DNA from: Desulfovibrio ferrophilus
Lineage (GTDB): Bacteria > Desulfobacterota > Desulfovibrionia > Desulfovibrionales > Desulfovibrionaceae
Assembly (NCBI RefSeq): GCF_003966735.1
Contig: NZ_AP017378.1
Location: 1,349,501-1,413,500, forward strand
Direction: 5' to 3'
Length of the DNA stretch: 64,000 nucleotides
Shown here: one piece after another, positions 8,533-17,711 of the stretch
How the letters are laid out: each line of letters opens with the position of its first letter
Numbering within the stretch: position 1 is the first letter of the stretch
Made by a program: the position numbers and the translations under genes
The notes under the pieces: model-generated
Databases searched by the model: none
What the model was told of the DNA's origin: nothing
What the model saw: the letters and a program-made list of their open reading frames with translations, nothing else

Positions 8533-9123
8533 ATGAGCAAGACGAAACAGACGGGGAAAACGAAAACCCCACCCAGACATAACGCCCCGGATCTGCTGAC
8601 TGCAGGTCTGGACATGCTGGCAGGAATCAGCATCGAACAATTGACGATAGATGCCCTGTGTCGCCATCTGGGCGTGACCAAAGGATCGTTCTATCACCAT
8701 TTCAAGGGCCGCCGTGATTATCAGGAACGCCTGCTCAAGCACTGGACCGAGCAGTGGACTGAAAGACGTATGCGTGACGCTGACAACACGAAAAATATTC
8801 AACAGCGCTTTCTTGAAATGGTCACGATGGCAGAGGCCGTGCCCCAGGGCCCCGAAATCAGCATCCGAGCCTGGGCACAGCGTGATCCTCTGGCCCGTGA
8901 ACATTTGGAATATGTGGACACAGTCCGCATGGAGTATCTGCGCAGCCTGTTTGAAGAACTCACGGGCGATGCAGACCGCGCACAACATCTCTCACAACTC
9001 GGATACTGCCTGTACGTTGGCACTCGCATGGTGGCACCTCCCATCACAGGCCTCGAACATGCAAAGCTCTTCCACTTGATGGCCACGGAAGTGTACGGAC
9101 TCGACCTACCCGAACCGGAATGA
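8533..9123 (+). CDS. TetR-family transcriptional regulator
   Basis: A 196-residue repressor. The N-terminal helix-turn-helix (about residues 17-63) includes TIDALCRHLGVTKGSFYHHF, and the C-terminal two thirds is a helical ligand domain rich in Trp, Met and aromatic residues. A ribosome site (GGAG) precedes the ATG. It heads an operon with a PNPOx-like protein (32 bases downstream) and a DUF2867-like protein. The palindrome immediately upstream suggests self-repression and control of those two genes. The inducer is unknown. Confidence 0.92.
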   Translation: MSKTKQTGKTKTPPRHNAPDLLTAGLDMLAGISIEQLTIDALCRHLGVTKGSFYHHFKGRRDYQERLLKHWTEQWTERRMRDADNTKNIQQRFLEMVTMAEAVPQGPEISIRAWAQRDPLAREHLEYVDTVRMEYLRSLFEELTGDADRAQHLSQLGYCLYVGTRMVAPPITGLEHAKLFHLMATEVYGLDLPEPE

Positions 9124-9154
9124 GAACTCTGACTTTTCCTTGAAAGGAGATCGC

Positions 9155-9622
9155 ATGCAATCCAACATCCCTTGGGACGAAATCAAGAATCTGTTTTCCA
9201 AGGTCAAATCGTGCTCCATGGCAACTGTGGACGAAGATGGCACCCCACGCGTGTCGCCCATCGGTTCCGTGTTTCTCTCCAACGAAGGGCGGGGTCACTA
9301 TTTCGAACATTTTCCCAAAGGCATGCGGAATAATCTGGACCGCGATCCCCGTCTCGCCATCATGGCCGTTCACCCCGGCATGGGATACTGGTTCCGCTCG
9401 CTGTGGCGTGGACGGTTCGTGACTCACCCCGCACTGCGCCTGATCTGTGAGGCCAGTAAACGCCGCAAAGCCACTCAGACCGAGATTGATGCATGGATGG
9501 CAAAGGTGCGACCATTCAAATATTTCAAGGGCCACGATCTGCTCTGGAAAAACATGGGTCACCTGCGCGAATTTAAAATTCTTCGTGTTGAACCCGTTAA
9601 CCTGGGAAGGATGACACCATGA
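9155..9622 (+). CDS. Pyridoxamine 5'-phosphate oxidase-like flavin/heme-binding family protein
   Basis: A 155-residue split-barrel protein of the PNPOx-like superfamily. Members bind FMN, F420 or heme and often reduce small molecules. The signature start SCSMATVDEDGTPRVSPIGSV (about residues 18-38) is followed by the strand FEHFPKGMRNNL, as is usual for this fold. I placed the start at the ATG at 9155, which has AGGAG at the ideal distance; an upstream in-frame TTG at 9140 overlaps that ribosome site. It is second in the TetR operon and overlaps the next ORF by four bases (ATGA). Substrate and cofactor cannot be told from sequence. Confidence 0.8.
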   Translation: MQSNIPWDEIKNLFSKVKSCSMATVDEDGTPRVSPIGSVFLSNEGRGHYFEHFPKGMRNNLDRDPRLAIMAVHPGMGYWFRSLWRGRFVTHPALRLICEASKRRKATQTEIDAWMAKVRPFKYFKGHDLLWKNMGHLREFKILRVEPVNLGRMTP

Positions 9623-10128
9623 ACGCCGACATCATGCGCCTGGCCGACAATCTCCCGGAACTGAATACACTGCTGGATGAGGCCGATCACGTGGACATGA
9701 AAAGTTTCGACAGCAAGCGCTCTCTGTCCGATTTCATTGCTAGAATGGTGAGCTACGAGCCGGGCTGGCTCAAGTTGCTGTATATGGTTCGCAAAGGACT
9801 GGCCAAACTCCTCGGGCTCTCGCAGGTTGCCACAGACAATAAACACCTCACTGCCGATGACATCGACTTCACCCCCGGTGCCGAGGTCAGCTTTTTCACC
9901 ACTTCGGGTGGAGCCCCCGATCATTACTGGATAGGCGAGGCTTCGGACAAGCATCTCAAGGGCTACATCGGCGTTGTCGCCGTGCCCAATTCCGACGGCA
10001 GCATCCGGTTCAACACCTTCACCATTGTCCATTACCAACATTGGACCGGACCAATCTATTTCAACCTGATCCGCCCTTTTCACCATATCATCGTGCATTT
10101 CATGGGGCGTCACGCCGCTGAAGAATAA
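9619..10128 (+). CDS. DUF2867-like protein
   Basis: A 169-residue protein. The C-terminal half (WTGPIYFNLIRPFHHIIVH) resembles DUF2867 proteins, which are related to lipid- or polyketide-binding START-like folds. The N-terminal half is helical. It overlaps the PNPOx-like gene by four bases, so the two are probably translated together and may act on a common compound, perhaps one sensed by the TetR repressor. This functional link is inference. A terminator follows within 15 bases. Confidence 0.65.
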   Translation: MNADIMRLADNLPELNTLLDEADHVDMKSFDSKRSLSDFIARMVSYEPGWLKLLYMVRKGLAKLLGLSQVATDNKHLTADDIDFTPGAEVSFFTTSGGAPDHYWIGEASDKHLKGYIGVVAVPNSDGSIRFNTFTIVHYQHWTGPIYFNLIRPFHHIIVHFMGRHAAEE

Positions 10129-10138
10129 CTCTCTTGGC

Positions 10139-10172
10139 AAGCTGGGGCAGTGGTTTCATTGCCCCAGTTTCT
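10139..10172 (+). terminator. Rho-independent terminator of the tetR operon
   Basis: The stem CTGGGGCA (10142-10149) pairs with TGCCCCAG (10160-10167). It is extended by A-T and G-T pairs and followed by TTTCT. It lies just after the DUF2867-like gene. Confidence 0.8.
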
Positions 10173-10393
10173 CCATGGGCCACCATTTGACAACAATCCT
10201 GTTTTGACCGGGATGCGACCTTTCCACTGCCTGCCCAAATCATCGGCCTTATCACCTCGGAACCTTTGTCCCTCCTCTTTCCCCCTTTGCCATCATCATA
10301 GACCCGCTCCACCAAGACCTCCGTCACCATGAATCCTTGACGCTAAAGCCAACAAGCAGATAAAGCTTAGGGGATAAAAAAGGGGAGGCTATC

Positions 10394-11545
10394 ATGCAAT
10401 TGGATATGCATTATTACGGCACATGGTGCATGGCTCGTGCGGCGGGAATGACGCCTGAAGCAGCAACCATCGCTGCCACAGCGGCACAATTCGTGGATGA
10501 TAACGCGCACGGACATGACATCAACCTACCCGATGGAAGCCGGATAGGTACTCTGCCTACGGCCCACCACTGTGACGATGGCAACAACCTTCTGCGCGAG
10601 GATCAATGGCACGTTTGGGTGCCGTTCCATTTTCTACCCGGAAATGAGGGGGATGATTGCGAGCAGAAACTGCAATGCCGTGCAGGAAGCCAACTCATGC
10701 GCGATGTCATCGCCCACCACATGAAACAGGCCAAAAAACGCTATGGCCTGGAACTGATGGGCGTCACGGCACATGTACTGATGGACACCTATTCCCACTA
10801 TGGATTTTCGGGACTCTCCTCGGACGACAACAAGATCGTCAGCTCCAGCATCCGGCTTGAAAATGTGGAACCACATCTCAATGGTTATCTCGCTGAAAAA
10901 GCAGAAGAATTCACAGGAATGACGCGCCAGATAATGACATGGGGCCGGGGCGTCAAAACACTCTCATCCAGAAAAAATCGTAAATGGTGGTCGGTCATCA
11001 AGACAAGTGTCACTTCACTGGTTGCAGAAACCCTGTCCGATGGATTGGGACATGGCCCCGCCCTGACTTATCCCGACCGTCCCTTCCTGAAATGGAGTTT
11101 CGAATACAAGAGCAAAGCAAACCTGCAAATGCGCGACAACCCGGCAACATTCATGGAAGGTTGCAAGGCTCTACACAAACTGTTTACGGACTTTCTCGCC
11201 AAGAATCCCAAATATGCCGATCAGCACACCTCGCCCGTGCCTTTCAAAAACATGAAGCCCGTACTCAAGGAAATCATTGGATTCCAGGGCAACAAGGAAG
11301 ATCGCTGTGAGCAGTGGTGCAGAATGGCCAAAAGCGGTGTTCTGTTCGACCGGCCGGATTTCATTCCTCCATACAATGCTGAGATATGGAAAAACGATCT
11401 GAAATCCTTGAGTGACTTGTCCCCCGCCAACGCAGCCAAGCAACCCGTGGCCCGATTTTTCGAAGCCGCAGGGGTGCACCGTGACTACGTACTCTGGAAA
11501 TTGATGCCAGAGTGCGGATTGGGGAACACCTGTAAGCTGCAGTAA
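10394..11545 (+). CDS. DUF6765 family protein
   Basis: A 383-residue protein with the features of DUF6765: an N-terminal MHYYGTWCMARAAG, an early AAQFVDDN, AHH, a PFHFLPG block (about residue 76) and HVLMDTYSHYGFSG (about 130). The many His and Asp residues in these blocks look like a metal site, and the layout recalls zinc-dependent phospholipase C-type folds. No activity is established that I can cite. The start has a strong ribosome site (GGGGAGG). A weak promoter-like pair (TTGACG at 10337, TAAAGC at 10361) lies upstream. It is a single-gene unit ending in a bidirectional terminator shared with hypE. Confidence 0.75.
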   Translation: MQLDMHYYGTWCMARAAGMTPEAATIAATAAQFVDDNAHGHDINLPDGSRIGTLPTAHHCDDGNNLLREDQWHVWVPFHFLPGNEGDDCEQKLQCRAGSQLMRDVIAHHMKQAKKRYGLELMGVTAHVLMDTYSHYGFSGLSSDDNKIVSSSIRLENVEPHLNGYLAEKAEEFTGMTRQIMTWGRGVKTLSSRKNRKWWSVIKTSVTSLVAETLSDGLGHGPALTYPDRPFLKWSFEYKSKANLQMRDNPATFMEGCKALHKLFTDFLAKNPKYADQHTSPVPFKNMKPVLKEIIGFQGNKEDRCEQWCRMAKSGVLFDRPDFIPPYNAEIWKNDLKSLSDLSPANAAKQPVARFFEAAGVHRDYVLWKLMPECGLGNTCKLQ

Positions 11546-11571
11546 AAGGCAACAAGTCTCATACACCAGAA

Positions 11572-11605
11572 AAAAGCCCTCGCAGGATCACTCCGGCGGG
11601 GGCTT
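11572..11605. terminator. Bidirectional terminator between the DUF6765 gene and hypE
   Basis: The convergent stem AAGCCCTCGC (from 11573) pairs with GGCGGGGGCTT (11595-11605). A run of A on the left gives a T tract for the minus strand, and TT plus T-rich sequence follows on the right. Confidence 0.7.
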
Positions 11606-11627
11606 CATCATTACACGATAGAAACAA

Positions 11628-12635
11628 CTAGCAGATACGCGGCAGTTGCTCGCCTTCCAGCATGTTCAGCATCCGGCGACCACCAAGAGGCGTCACCAGG
11701 ATGACCTTGCCTGCATTGTCCTCGGTCACGGTACCGATGCACACAGCGCCAGTCCCCAGAGGCTCACTACGCAGCAGTTCCAGGGCCTTGTCGGCCTTGT
11801 CACCGGGCAGGATGCAAATCAATTTCCCTTCGTTGGCAAGATACAGCGGGTCCATGCCCAGGAACGAGCAACCGGAGCGCACACCATCATTTACGGGGAT
11901 GGCATCCTCTTCCACATCGATGCCAACGCCCGACTGTCCGGCAATCTCATTCAGGGTCGTGGCAAGACCGCCCCGGGTGGGGTCGCGCAGCACATGGATG
12001 TCACCCACTTCCTCGATCAGACGCTGAGTCAGACCGTTCAGGGAGGCGCAGTCACTCTCCACCGGAGTATCAAAGGTCAAGCCTTCGCGCTGGGCCAGAA
12101 TGGTCAGACCATGGTCACCCATGGTGCCGGAGATGATCACCGCGTCGCCGGGGCGGGCTTTGGAGCCGCTCGGGTAATCCTCAACGATCATCTGCCCAAC
12201 ACCTGTGGTGTTGATAAAAATCTTGTCCACCGTGCCCTTAGGCACAACCTTGGTGTCGCCCGTGACAATGGCGACGCCAGCTTCCTTGGCGGCCTTGGCC
12301 ATGGAAATCACGATCTCTTCCAGCACGCTGAATTCCAGGCCTTCCTCGATGATATAGGCACAGGAAAGATACAACGGCTTGGCACCAAGCATGGCTACGT
12401 CATTGACCGTGCCGTGCACAGCCAAGGAGCCGATGTTGCCGCCAGGGAAGAAAATGGGGTCCACAGTGAAGGTGTCGGTGCTCATGGACAGCGGCCCCTG
12501 AATATTCAGAAAGGCGGCATCATCCATCTGGGTCAGCATGGGATTGTCGAAATGGTGCATGAACAGTTCGCTGATGAGTCGTTGCGAGGCCTTGCCGCCG
12601 CTGCCATAGTCCAGAAGAATCCGCTTATCGTCCAT
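11628..12635 (-). CDS. hypE: Hydrogenase maturation protein HypE
   Basis: Makes the thiocyanate form of its own C-terminal cysteine that donates cyanide to the iron of NiFe-hydrogenases. The 335 residues have the AIR-synthase-like layout: N-terminal DYGSGGKAS, Asp-rich MDDAAFL, TGDTKVV, GTMGDHG, and a DPTRGGLATTLNE loop. The chain ends in the conserved PRIC, so the essential terminal Cys335 is present. The ribosome site AAGGGAG is about ten bases upstream. hypD lies upstream on the same strand with a 178-base gap, so the two are probably co-transcribed. HypA, B, C and F are not in this window. Confidence 0.96.
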   Translation of the reverse strand: MDDKRILLDYGSGGKASQRLISELFMHHFDNPMLTQMDDAAFLNIQGPLSMSTDTFTVDPIFFPGGNIGSLAVHGTVNDVAMLGAKPLYLSCAYIIEEGLEFSVLEEIVISMAKAAKEAGVAIVTGDTKVVPKGTVDKIFINTTGVGQMIVEDYPSGSKARPGDAVIISGTMGDHGLTILAQREGLTFDTPVESDCASLNGLTQRLIEEVGDIHVLRDPTRGGLATTLNEIAGQSGVGIDVEEDAIPVNDGVRSGCSFLGMDPLYLANEGKLICILPGDKADKALELLRSEPLGTGAVCIGTVTEDNAGKVILVTPLGGRRMLNMLEGEQLPRIC

Positions 12636-12813
12636 TTCAGTGCAACTCCCTTGTAAATCCTATCATATCGCCCATATGGGCATGTTCTTCAGATGAATTC
12701 GATACTGATCCTTAACCTTTGTTTCGGCAAGCCCCACCCGGGTCAAAGACCGCAAATCGACCTGACGATCGAATCAGGCAACAGCCCGCACAAACGACAG
12801 CCCGCCCGATCGG

Positions 12814-13905
12814 CTACAGATCAGTATGGTACTTGAAATACGCTGCGCAGGACCCTTCGGTGGAGACCATGCACGGTCCAACAGGTTTGGCAGGGGTACA
12901 GGCCTTGCCAAACAACGGGCACTTGTTCGGAGCCATCTTGCCCTTCAGGATATCGCCACAGCGGCAGCCCGCAAGGGGTTTGACTTCCTTGAGTTCCAAC
13001 CCCAACTGCTTCATGGCGTCGTACTGCTCGTAGGCTTCGGACAGAACCAGCCCACTGCCCGGAATCATACCGATACCACGCCACAGGGCGTCGGCCTCGG
13101 TGAAGACCTCATTCATGATCTCGACGGCACGCGGATTGCCGATATCATGCACGGCACGAGTATAAAGGTTCACAACCTCAGCGCGCCCTTCGTTGCGCTG
13201 GCGAATAATCTCCAACAGGGATTGCAGTACATCGAGCGGGTCGAAGCCCGTGACCACGGCAGGCAGCCCGAACTCCTTGGCGATGAACTGATACGGCTCG
13301 ATACCCACGATGGTCGACACATGCCCAGGCATGATCAGCCCCTGCAACCTGATCTCAGGATCGGAACCCAGGGCACGGATGGCAGGCGGCACCAGCTTGT
13401 GGAAAGAGAGCACCAGAAAATTATCAAGCCCCATCCTGCGGGCCATCTGCAAGGTGGCAGCCACGGTGGGGGCAGTGGTCTCGAAGCCCACGCCCAGGAA
13501 CACGACCTTGGCGTCCGGGTTTTCCTTGGCAATGGTCAGAGCATCCATGGGCGAATAGATCACGCTGACGCGTGCGCCTTCGGCCTGGGCTTTTTTCAGG
13601 TTTCCGCCGCCGGGACCGGGCACACGAATCAGGTCGCCAAAGGTGGTCACGATCACATCATCTCGCGCGGCCAGTTCCAGGAACAGAGCGACCTCGGAAT
13701 CATGGGTCACACAGACCGGACAACCGGGACCGGATAAATGAATTATCTTGTCCGGCAACAGAGTATGCAGTCCACTGCGAAAAATGGAAACGGTATGAGT
13801 GCCGCAGACTTCCATGAACCGAAGTTCATCTTTGAGTTCCGCGTGAATCTTGTCCAGAAGGGTCTTGCAAAGGGCGGGATCGCTGAACTTATCAAGAATA
13901 CTCAC
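12814..13905 (-). CDS. hypD: Hydrogenase maturation protein HypD
   Basis: Iron-sulfur scaffold that, with HypC, assembles the Fe(CN)2CO group of NiFe-hydrogenases. Conserved motifs are MEVCGTHT, GPGCPVC, TFGDLIRVPG, YSPMDAL, LGVGFETTAPT, MPGHVS and GIEPYQFIA, with the C-terminal cluster cysteines in CRCGDILKGK and NKCPLFGKAC. I chose the GTG at 13905 (363 residues). It has AAGGGAG five bases upstream and gives the normal family N-terminus. The frame also opens at a GTG at 13974, but the extra 23 residues are Pro/Gly-rich and lack a ribosome site. Confidence 0.95.
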   Translation of the reverse strand: MSILDKFSDPALCKTLLDKIHAELKDELRFMEVCGTHTVSIFRSGLHTLLPDKIIHLSGPGCPVCVTHDSEVALFLELAARDDVIVTTFGDLIRVPGPGGGNLKKAQAEGARVSVIYSPMDALTIAKENPDAKVVFLGVGFETTAPTVAATLQMARRMGLDNFLVLSFHKLVPPAIRALGSDPEIRLQGLIMPGHVSTIVGIEPYQFIAKEFGLPAVVTGFDPLDVLQSLLEIIRQRNEGRAEVVNLYTRAVHDIGNPRAVEIMNEVFTEADALWRGIGMIPGSGLVLSEAYEQYDAMKQLGLELKEVKPLAGCRCGDILKGKMAPNKCPLFGKACTPAKPVGPCMVSTEGSCAAYFKYHTDL

Positions 13906-14117
13906 AGATGCTCCCTTGGCCGGTGGCGGGCCTGATAGACGGTTTTCCCCCAGGCCAAAATGATGGATATTCACCCACGAATCACAGCCTGAGGTCCGGG
14001 CTTACTACGAAAGGCTATATGACTTCAAGCCGCCCTCTTTATTTTTCCGCGCCAGATTGATAGAACCGCCTGACGGCGCAACGGCGCCATACTTCTGCCA
14101 AGGAAACAAAGCGCCCC

Positions 14118-14786
14118 ATGCCCTCTCCAAACAAGGCCAAAAACGAACAGCACAAAAACACCGGCATGCCGACCTTCCGGGCCGTACCGCCGGAGTTGAT
14201 TCCGTTGCCCCAACCCGCCATGGGACTGGTCCCCAGCGATGCTCAGTGTGACGAACTGTGCACCAGCTACGCCATGCCGGACCACATCCGGGCGCACAGT
14301 CACAAGGTGGCCGAAGCGGCAACGGACCTGGCTCTGAGAGCAGAAGAAAAGGGGTTGCTCACCGCCACGGAAGTCCAAGCCGTTCGCGCCTCGGCTCTGC
14401 TTCACGATCTGGGCAAGATGTACTGCATCGAGCATGGGGGACACCACGCCCAGCTCGGAGCCGTATGGGTCCAGGCCGAAACAGGTAATCCCGCCATCGC
14501 TCAGGGGGTCCTGCACCATGTCTGGTGGCCATTCGACGTTGACCCTACACGATATTTTCTGCCTCTGGTCGTGCTGTATGCGGACAAGCGAGTCACACAC
14601 GACGGTTTCGTCTCGCTGGGCGGTCGGTTCACGGACCTGTTCGAACGCTACGCCAAGACAGCTCTGGCCAGGGAACGAATCACCATTTGCATGGACCAGG
14701 CCAAGGCCGTGGAACACACTTTAAGCGAACTCTTGGGGGTCAAGCTCCATGCGTATACTTTTGATCGCGGGCGGCTGGTCGACTGA
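14118..14786 (+). CDS. HD-domain metal-dependent phosphohydrolase
   Basis: A 222-residue protein with an HD domain (about residues 50-165). Metal ligands are visible as H60/H62 (HIRAHSH), the H96-D97 pair in LLHDLGK, further His around 109-110 and D156 (YADKR). HD proteins hydrolyse nucleotides or phosphoesters; the substrate here is unknown. The first 30 residues are unlike the rest and an internal ATG at 14166 could be the true start. The 3' end overlaps ddl by 38 bases, so the two are tightly coupled. Confidence 0.82.
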   Translation: MPSPNKAKNEQHKNTGMPTFRAVPPELIPLPQPAMGLVPSDAQCDELCTSYAMPDHIRAHSHKVAEAATDLALRAEEKGLLTATEVQAVRASALLHDLGKMYCIEHGGHHAQLGAVWVQAETGNPAIAQGVLHHVWWPFDVDPTRYFLPLVVLYADKRVTHDGFVSLGGRFTDLFERYAKTALARERITICMDQAKAVEHTLSELLGVKLHAYTFDRGRLVD

Positions 14787-15660
14787 GCGGGAAGTTTCCC
14801 TCTCCGGCGCACGCGGCATCCGCGCAGCCTTGAAAAACCTCGGGCACGAAGTCATGGATTTCGATCCCTCAACGGACCTTGGCGAACTGTTCACCAAGGC
14901 CCGCCAATGCGATTTTGCCTTTATCAATCTGCATGGTTCCCCTGGCGAAGATGGTCTGTTCCAGGCCATGCTTGAAACCGTGAACTGTCCCTATCAGGGC
15001 AGCAACCCAACGGCTTCATTCCTGGCGCTGAACAAGGCGGCCTCCAAGGCTGTCTTCCGCGATCTGAACCTGCCGACGCCGGATTGGGAGTTCCTGCCCA
15101 CGCCCCCGGGCAACGATTGGGCACCACAACTGGAATACCCGCTATTTGCCAAACCCAATCTTGGCGGCTCCAGCCTGGGCATGACGCTGGTCAACGGACC
15201 GGAAGACCTCCAGGATGCACTGAAGACCATCTACGACATGGGCGAAGAGGCTCTGCTGGAAGCCTATATCAAAGGCATAGAGATCACCTGTGGAGTGCTG
15301 GACGACACCGCCCTGGCTCCCATCCTGATCTGCCCCAAGGATGGCGCATCATTTTTCGACTACGCCAGCAAATACATCGCAGGAAAATGCGACGAGATCT
15401 GCCCCGCACCCATCCCGGATTCACTGACAAAATCAATTCAGGACATCACCCTGAAGGCACATCGCTGCCTAAAGCTGTCCGGCTACAGCCGAGCAGACTT
15501 CATGGTGGTGGGCAACGCCCCCTACCTGCTGGAAATCAACACTCTGCCGGGCATGACGCCGACCAGCCTGATTCCCCAGGAAGCGGCAGAAGCAGGCTAC
15601 AGCTTCGAGGATCTCATCGCCAAACTCATTGAGCTTGGCATGAGCCGGAGCCAGGCATGA
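14749..15660 (+). CDS. ddl: D-alanine--D-alanine ligase
   Basis: ATP-grasp enzyme that makes D-Ala-D-Ala for peptidoglycan. Its 303 residues carry GGWSTEREVSLSG at the N-terminus, LHGSPGEDG, the ATP-grasp region with AKPNLGGSSLG, and the C-terminal metal and substrate motif EINTLPGMT. The start lies within the HD-protein gene and its end overlaps waaA by four bases (ATGA). The operon therefore joins a peptidoglycan precursor gene to LPS core genes (waaA, kdsB). Confidence 0.93.
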   Translation: MRILLIAGGWSTEREVSLSGARGIRAALKNLGHEVMDFDPSTDLGELFTKARQCDFAFINLHGSPGEDGLFQAMLETVNCPYQGSNPTASFLALNKAASKAVFRDLNLPTPDWEFLPTPPGNDWAPQLEYPLFAKPNLGGSSLGMTLVNGPEDLQDALKTIYDMGEEALLEAYIKGIEITCGVLDDTALAPILICPKDGASFFDYASKYIAGKCDEICPAPIPDSLTKSIQDITLKAHRCLKLSGYSRADFMVVGNAPYLLEINTLPGMTPTSLIPQEAAEAGYSFEDLIAKLIELGMSRSQA

Positions 15661-16961
15661 GCACAAGGCTGTCCGTCATGACCAAGGCCCTGCTCGGGGC
15701 CTACAATCTGCTGTGGCTCCCAGCGCTGCCCGCACTCTACGCCGCCCCGCGCATACGTGAAGGCTTCGCTCGGCGCCTGTTGCGCGACGGCCCCGAAGGG
15801 TATGTGGACATCTGGATTCAGGCCGCCAGCGGAGGTGAAGCCTACCTTGCCCGCGAGCTGATTCTGGGCCTGCCCAAGGACAGCAAGCTGACCGTGCTGG
15901 TCACCTCCATGACCAGCCAGGGACTGGGCATTCTGGAACAAACGGCCTGGGACCTGCCCCAGACGCATCCACAGCTTACGATGCACACCAGCTATTTGCC
16001 CTTTGACGCGCCTTCGCTGATGAACAAGGCCATGGAGCGCTTTTCGCCAAAGTGCATGGTTCTTCTGGAGACGGAAATCTGGCCCGGACTGCTGGCTGCC
16101 TGCAAGGAATTCGATGTCCCCGTGGCCGTCATCAACGGGCGCATGAATACCAGCAGTCTTGGTGGCTACCTCTGCGCACACGGGTTGCTTAAACAATTGG
16201 CCCCGGACAAAATCCTGGCCATTTCCGAAGAAGCGGCCAAACGCTATGCCCTGGTCTTCGGGGCCGAGCGCGTGGATACCATGCCCAACATCAAATTCGA
16301 TCGATTCCCGGCCACGCCGGAACCTGCCAGCAAGGACAATCCTGTTCGCTCCATCCTTGGACCCAAGCCATCCTGCGCCCTGTTCGCTTCGGTCCGTCGG
16401 GAGGAAGAAGCCGACATTCTCAAAACCCTATTGCTGGTCCGCAAAGCCCGCCCCAAAACCACCCTCGCACTCTTTCCCCGCCACATGCACAGACTCGACT
16501 TTTGGCGCGAAGCTCTGTATGAGTCCGGGTTGCACCCTGTCCTGCGTTCCGAACTGGACGGGCCACCGCCTGAGGCAAGCGTGATTCTCTGGGATGCCTT
16601 TGGCGAATTGGGAACTGCGTACGAGTTTTGCCGAACCGCATTTGTCGGTGGCAGCCTGCGCCCTCTGGGCGGGCAGAATTTCCTGGAACCTTTGTCTCAC
16701 GGCGTCGTTCCATGCATCGGGCCTCACTGGTCCAACTTCTCATGGATCGGACGGGGCATCGTAGAGCAGGGGCTGGTTCAAGAAGTCCGCACCCCCGAGG
16801 AACTGGCCGAGCAAATGGTCAAGACTCTGGCCCGCCCGCGCAAGCGGGATGCCGTGCGGAGTAAGATCAACGCCTATGTGGACAGTCGCAGGGGCGGCAC
16901 GTCCAAGGCCCTGGAACTCATCCTCAGCTTATCGGAACGGACAGCGTCCACAAACGGATAA
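15657..16961 (+). CDS. waaA: 3-deoxy-D-manno-octulosonic acid transferase (KdtA/WaaA)
   Basis: Adds KDO from CMP-KDO to lipid A precursor at the inner membrane. The 434 residues start with an N-terminal anchor helix (about residues 10-28). The GT-B glycosyltransferase part has the catalytic-Glu region AASGGEAY, LLETEIWPG, NGRMN and, in the C-terminal half, SVRREEE and GGSLRPLGGQNFLEP. It overlaps ddl by four bases and is followed three bases later by kdsB, which makes its substrate. This confirms an LPS-bearing outer membrane. Confidence 0.93.
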   Translation: MSTRLSVMTKALLGAYNLLWLPALPALYAAPRIREGFARRLLRDGPEGYVDIWIQAASGGEAYLARELILGLPKDSKLTVLVTSMTSQGLGILEQTAWDLPQTHPQLTMHTSYLPFDAPSLMNKAMERFSPKCMVLLETEIWPGLLAACKEFDVPVAVINGRMNTSSLGGYLCAHGLLKQLAPDKILAISEEAAKRYALVFGAERVDTMPNIKFDRFPATPEPASKDNPVRSILGPKPSCALFASVRREEEADILKTLLLVRKARPKTTLALFPRHMHRLDFWREALYESGLHPVLRSELDGPPPEASVILWDAFGELGTAYEFCRTAFVGGSLRPLGGQNFLEPLSHGVVPCIGPHWSNFSWIGRGIVEQGLVQEVRTPEELAEQMVKTLARPRKRDAVRSKINAYVDSRRGGTSKALELILSLSERTASTNG

Positions 16962-16964
16962 ACC

Positions 16965-17711
16965 ATGCCGAACATTCCGCCCTGCACAGGCATCATTCCC
17001 GCGCGGTACGAGTCGTCGCGCTTTCCGGGCAAACCCCTGGCCGATATCCTGGGGCGTCCCATGTTCTGGCACGTGTACCAGCGTGCCATCCAGTGCCCAC
17101 TGCTGGGCAAGGTCGCTCTGGCAACCGATGACAACCGCATCTATTCCGAAGCCTGCCGGTACAACGTACCGGTGATCATGACCGGCAGAGAACACGCCAG
17201 CGGCACCGATCGTGTTCTGGAAGCTGCACAGGCACTTGGAGTGCCCGAAGATGGTGTGGTCGTAAACATTCAGGGCGACGAACCGCTGTTGGAACCGGCC
17301 ATGCTGACCGAACTGCTGGAGCCCTTCGCCGATGATTCCATCCAGGTCACGACCCTGGCGACAAAAATCAACCGCGAACAGGCCAACAGCCCGGATCAGG
17401 TCAAAGTCCTCTGGACCAAAGGCGGATCCGCATTATATTTTTCACGTGCACTGGTTCCCTATCCCCGCGACACGGAAACAGGTGGAGAATTCTGGGGCCA
17501 TATCGGACTCTATGCCTTCAGAATGCGCACACTGAAACGATTTGTGAATCTCGGCCCCAGCGATCTGGAGCGCCAGGAAAAATTGGAACAGCTTCGGCTG
17601 CTTGAAAATGATATTCCCATCTATGTCGTACCAACCGCCCACAACACCTGCGGTGTGGACAGGCCCGAGGACATCGACATAGTCATTCAGAGACTTTCGG
17701 AGACTAGCTGA
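16965..17711 (+). CDS. kdsB: 3-deoxy-manno-octulosonate cytidylyltransferase (CMP-KDO synthetase)
   Basis: Activates KDO with CTP to form CMP-KDO for WaaA. The 248 residues match the family. The nucleotide-binding start [27 protein letters not shown], the metal-binding NIQGDEP and a late HIGLYAFR are all present. It sits directly after waaA and its TGA stop overlaps the carA ATG by one base. Confidence 0.96.
   Translation: MPNIPPCTGIIPARYESSRFPGKPLADILGRPMFWHVYQRAIQCPLLGKVALATDDNRIYSEACRYNVPVIMTGREHASGTDRVLEAAQALGVPEDGVVVNIQGDEPLLEPAMLTELLEPFADDSIQVTTLATKINREQANSPDQVKVLWTKGGSALYFSRALVPYPRDTETGGEFWGHIGLYAFRMRTLKRFVNLGPSDLERQEKLEQLRLLENDIPIYVVPTAHNTCGVDRPEDIDIVIQRLSETS

Noticed and set aside
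12670-12681. 12-bp palindrome GCCCATATGGGC between hypE and hypD
   Set aside because: Short palindromes of this size are expected by chance and there is no promoter context.
13906-13974. Longer HypD start at GTG 13974
   Set aside because: The extra residues are Pro/Gly-rich, lack a ribosome site, and the GTG at 13905 has AAGGGAG and gives the usual N-terminus.
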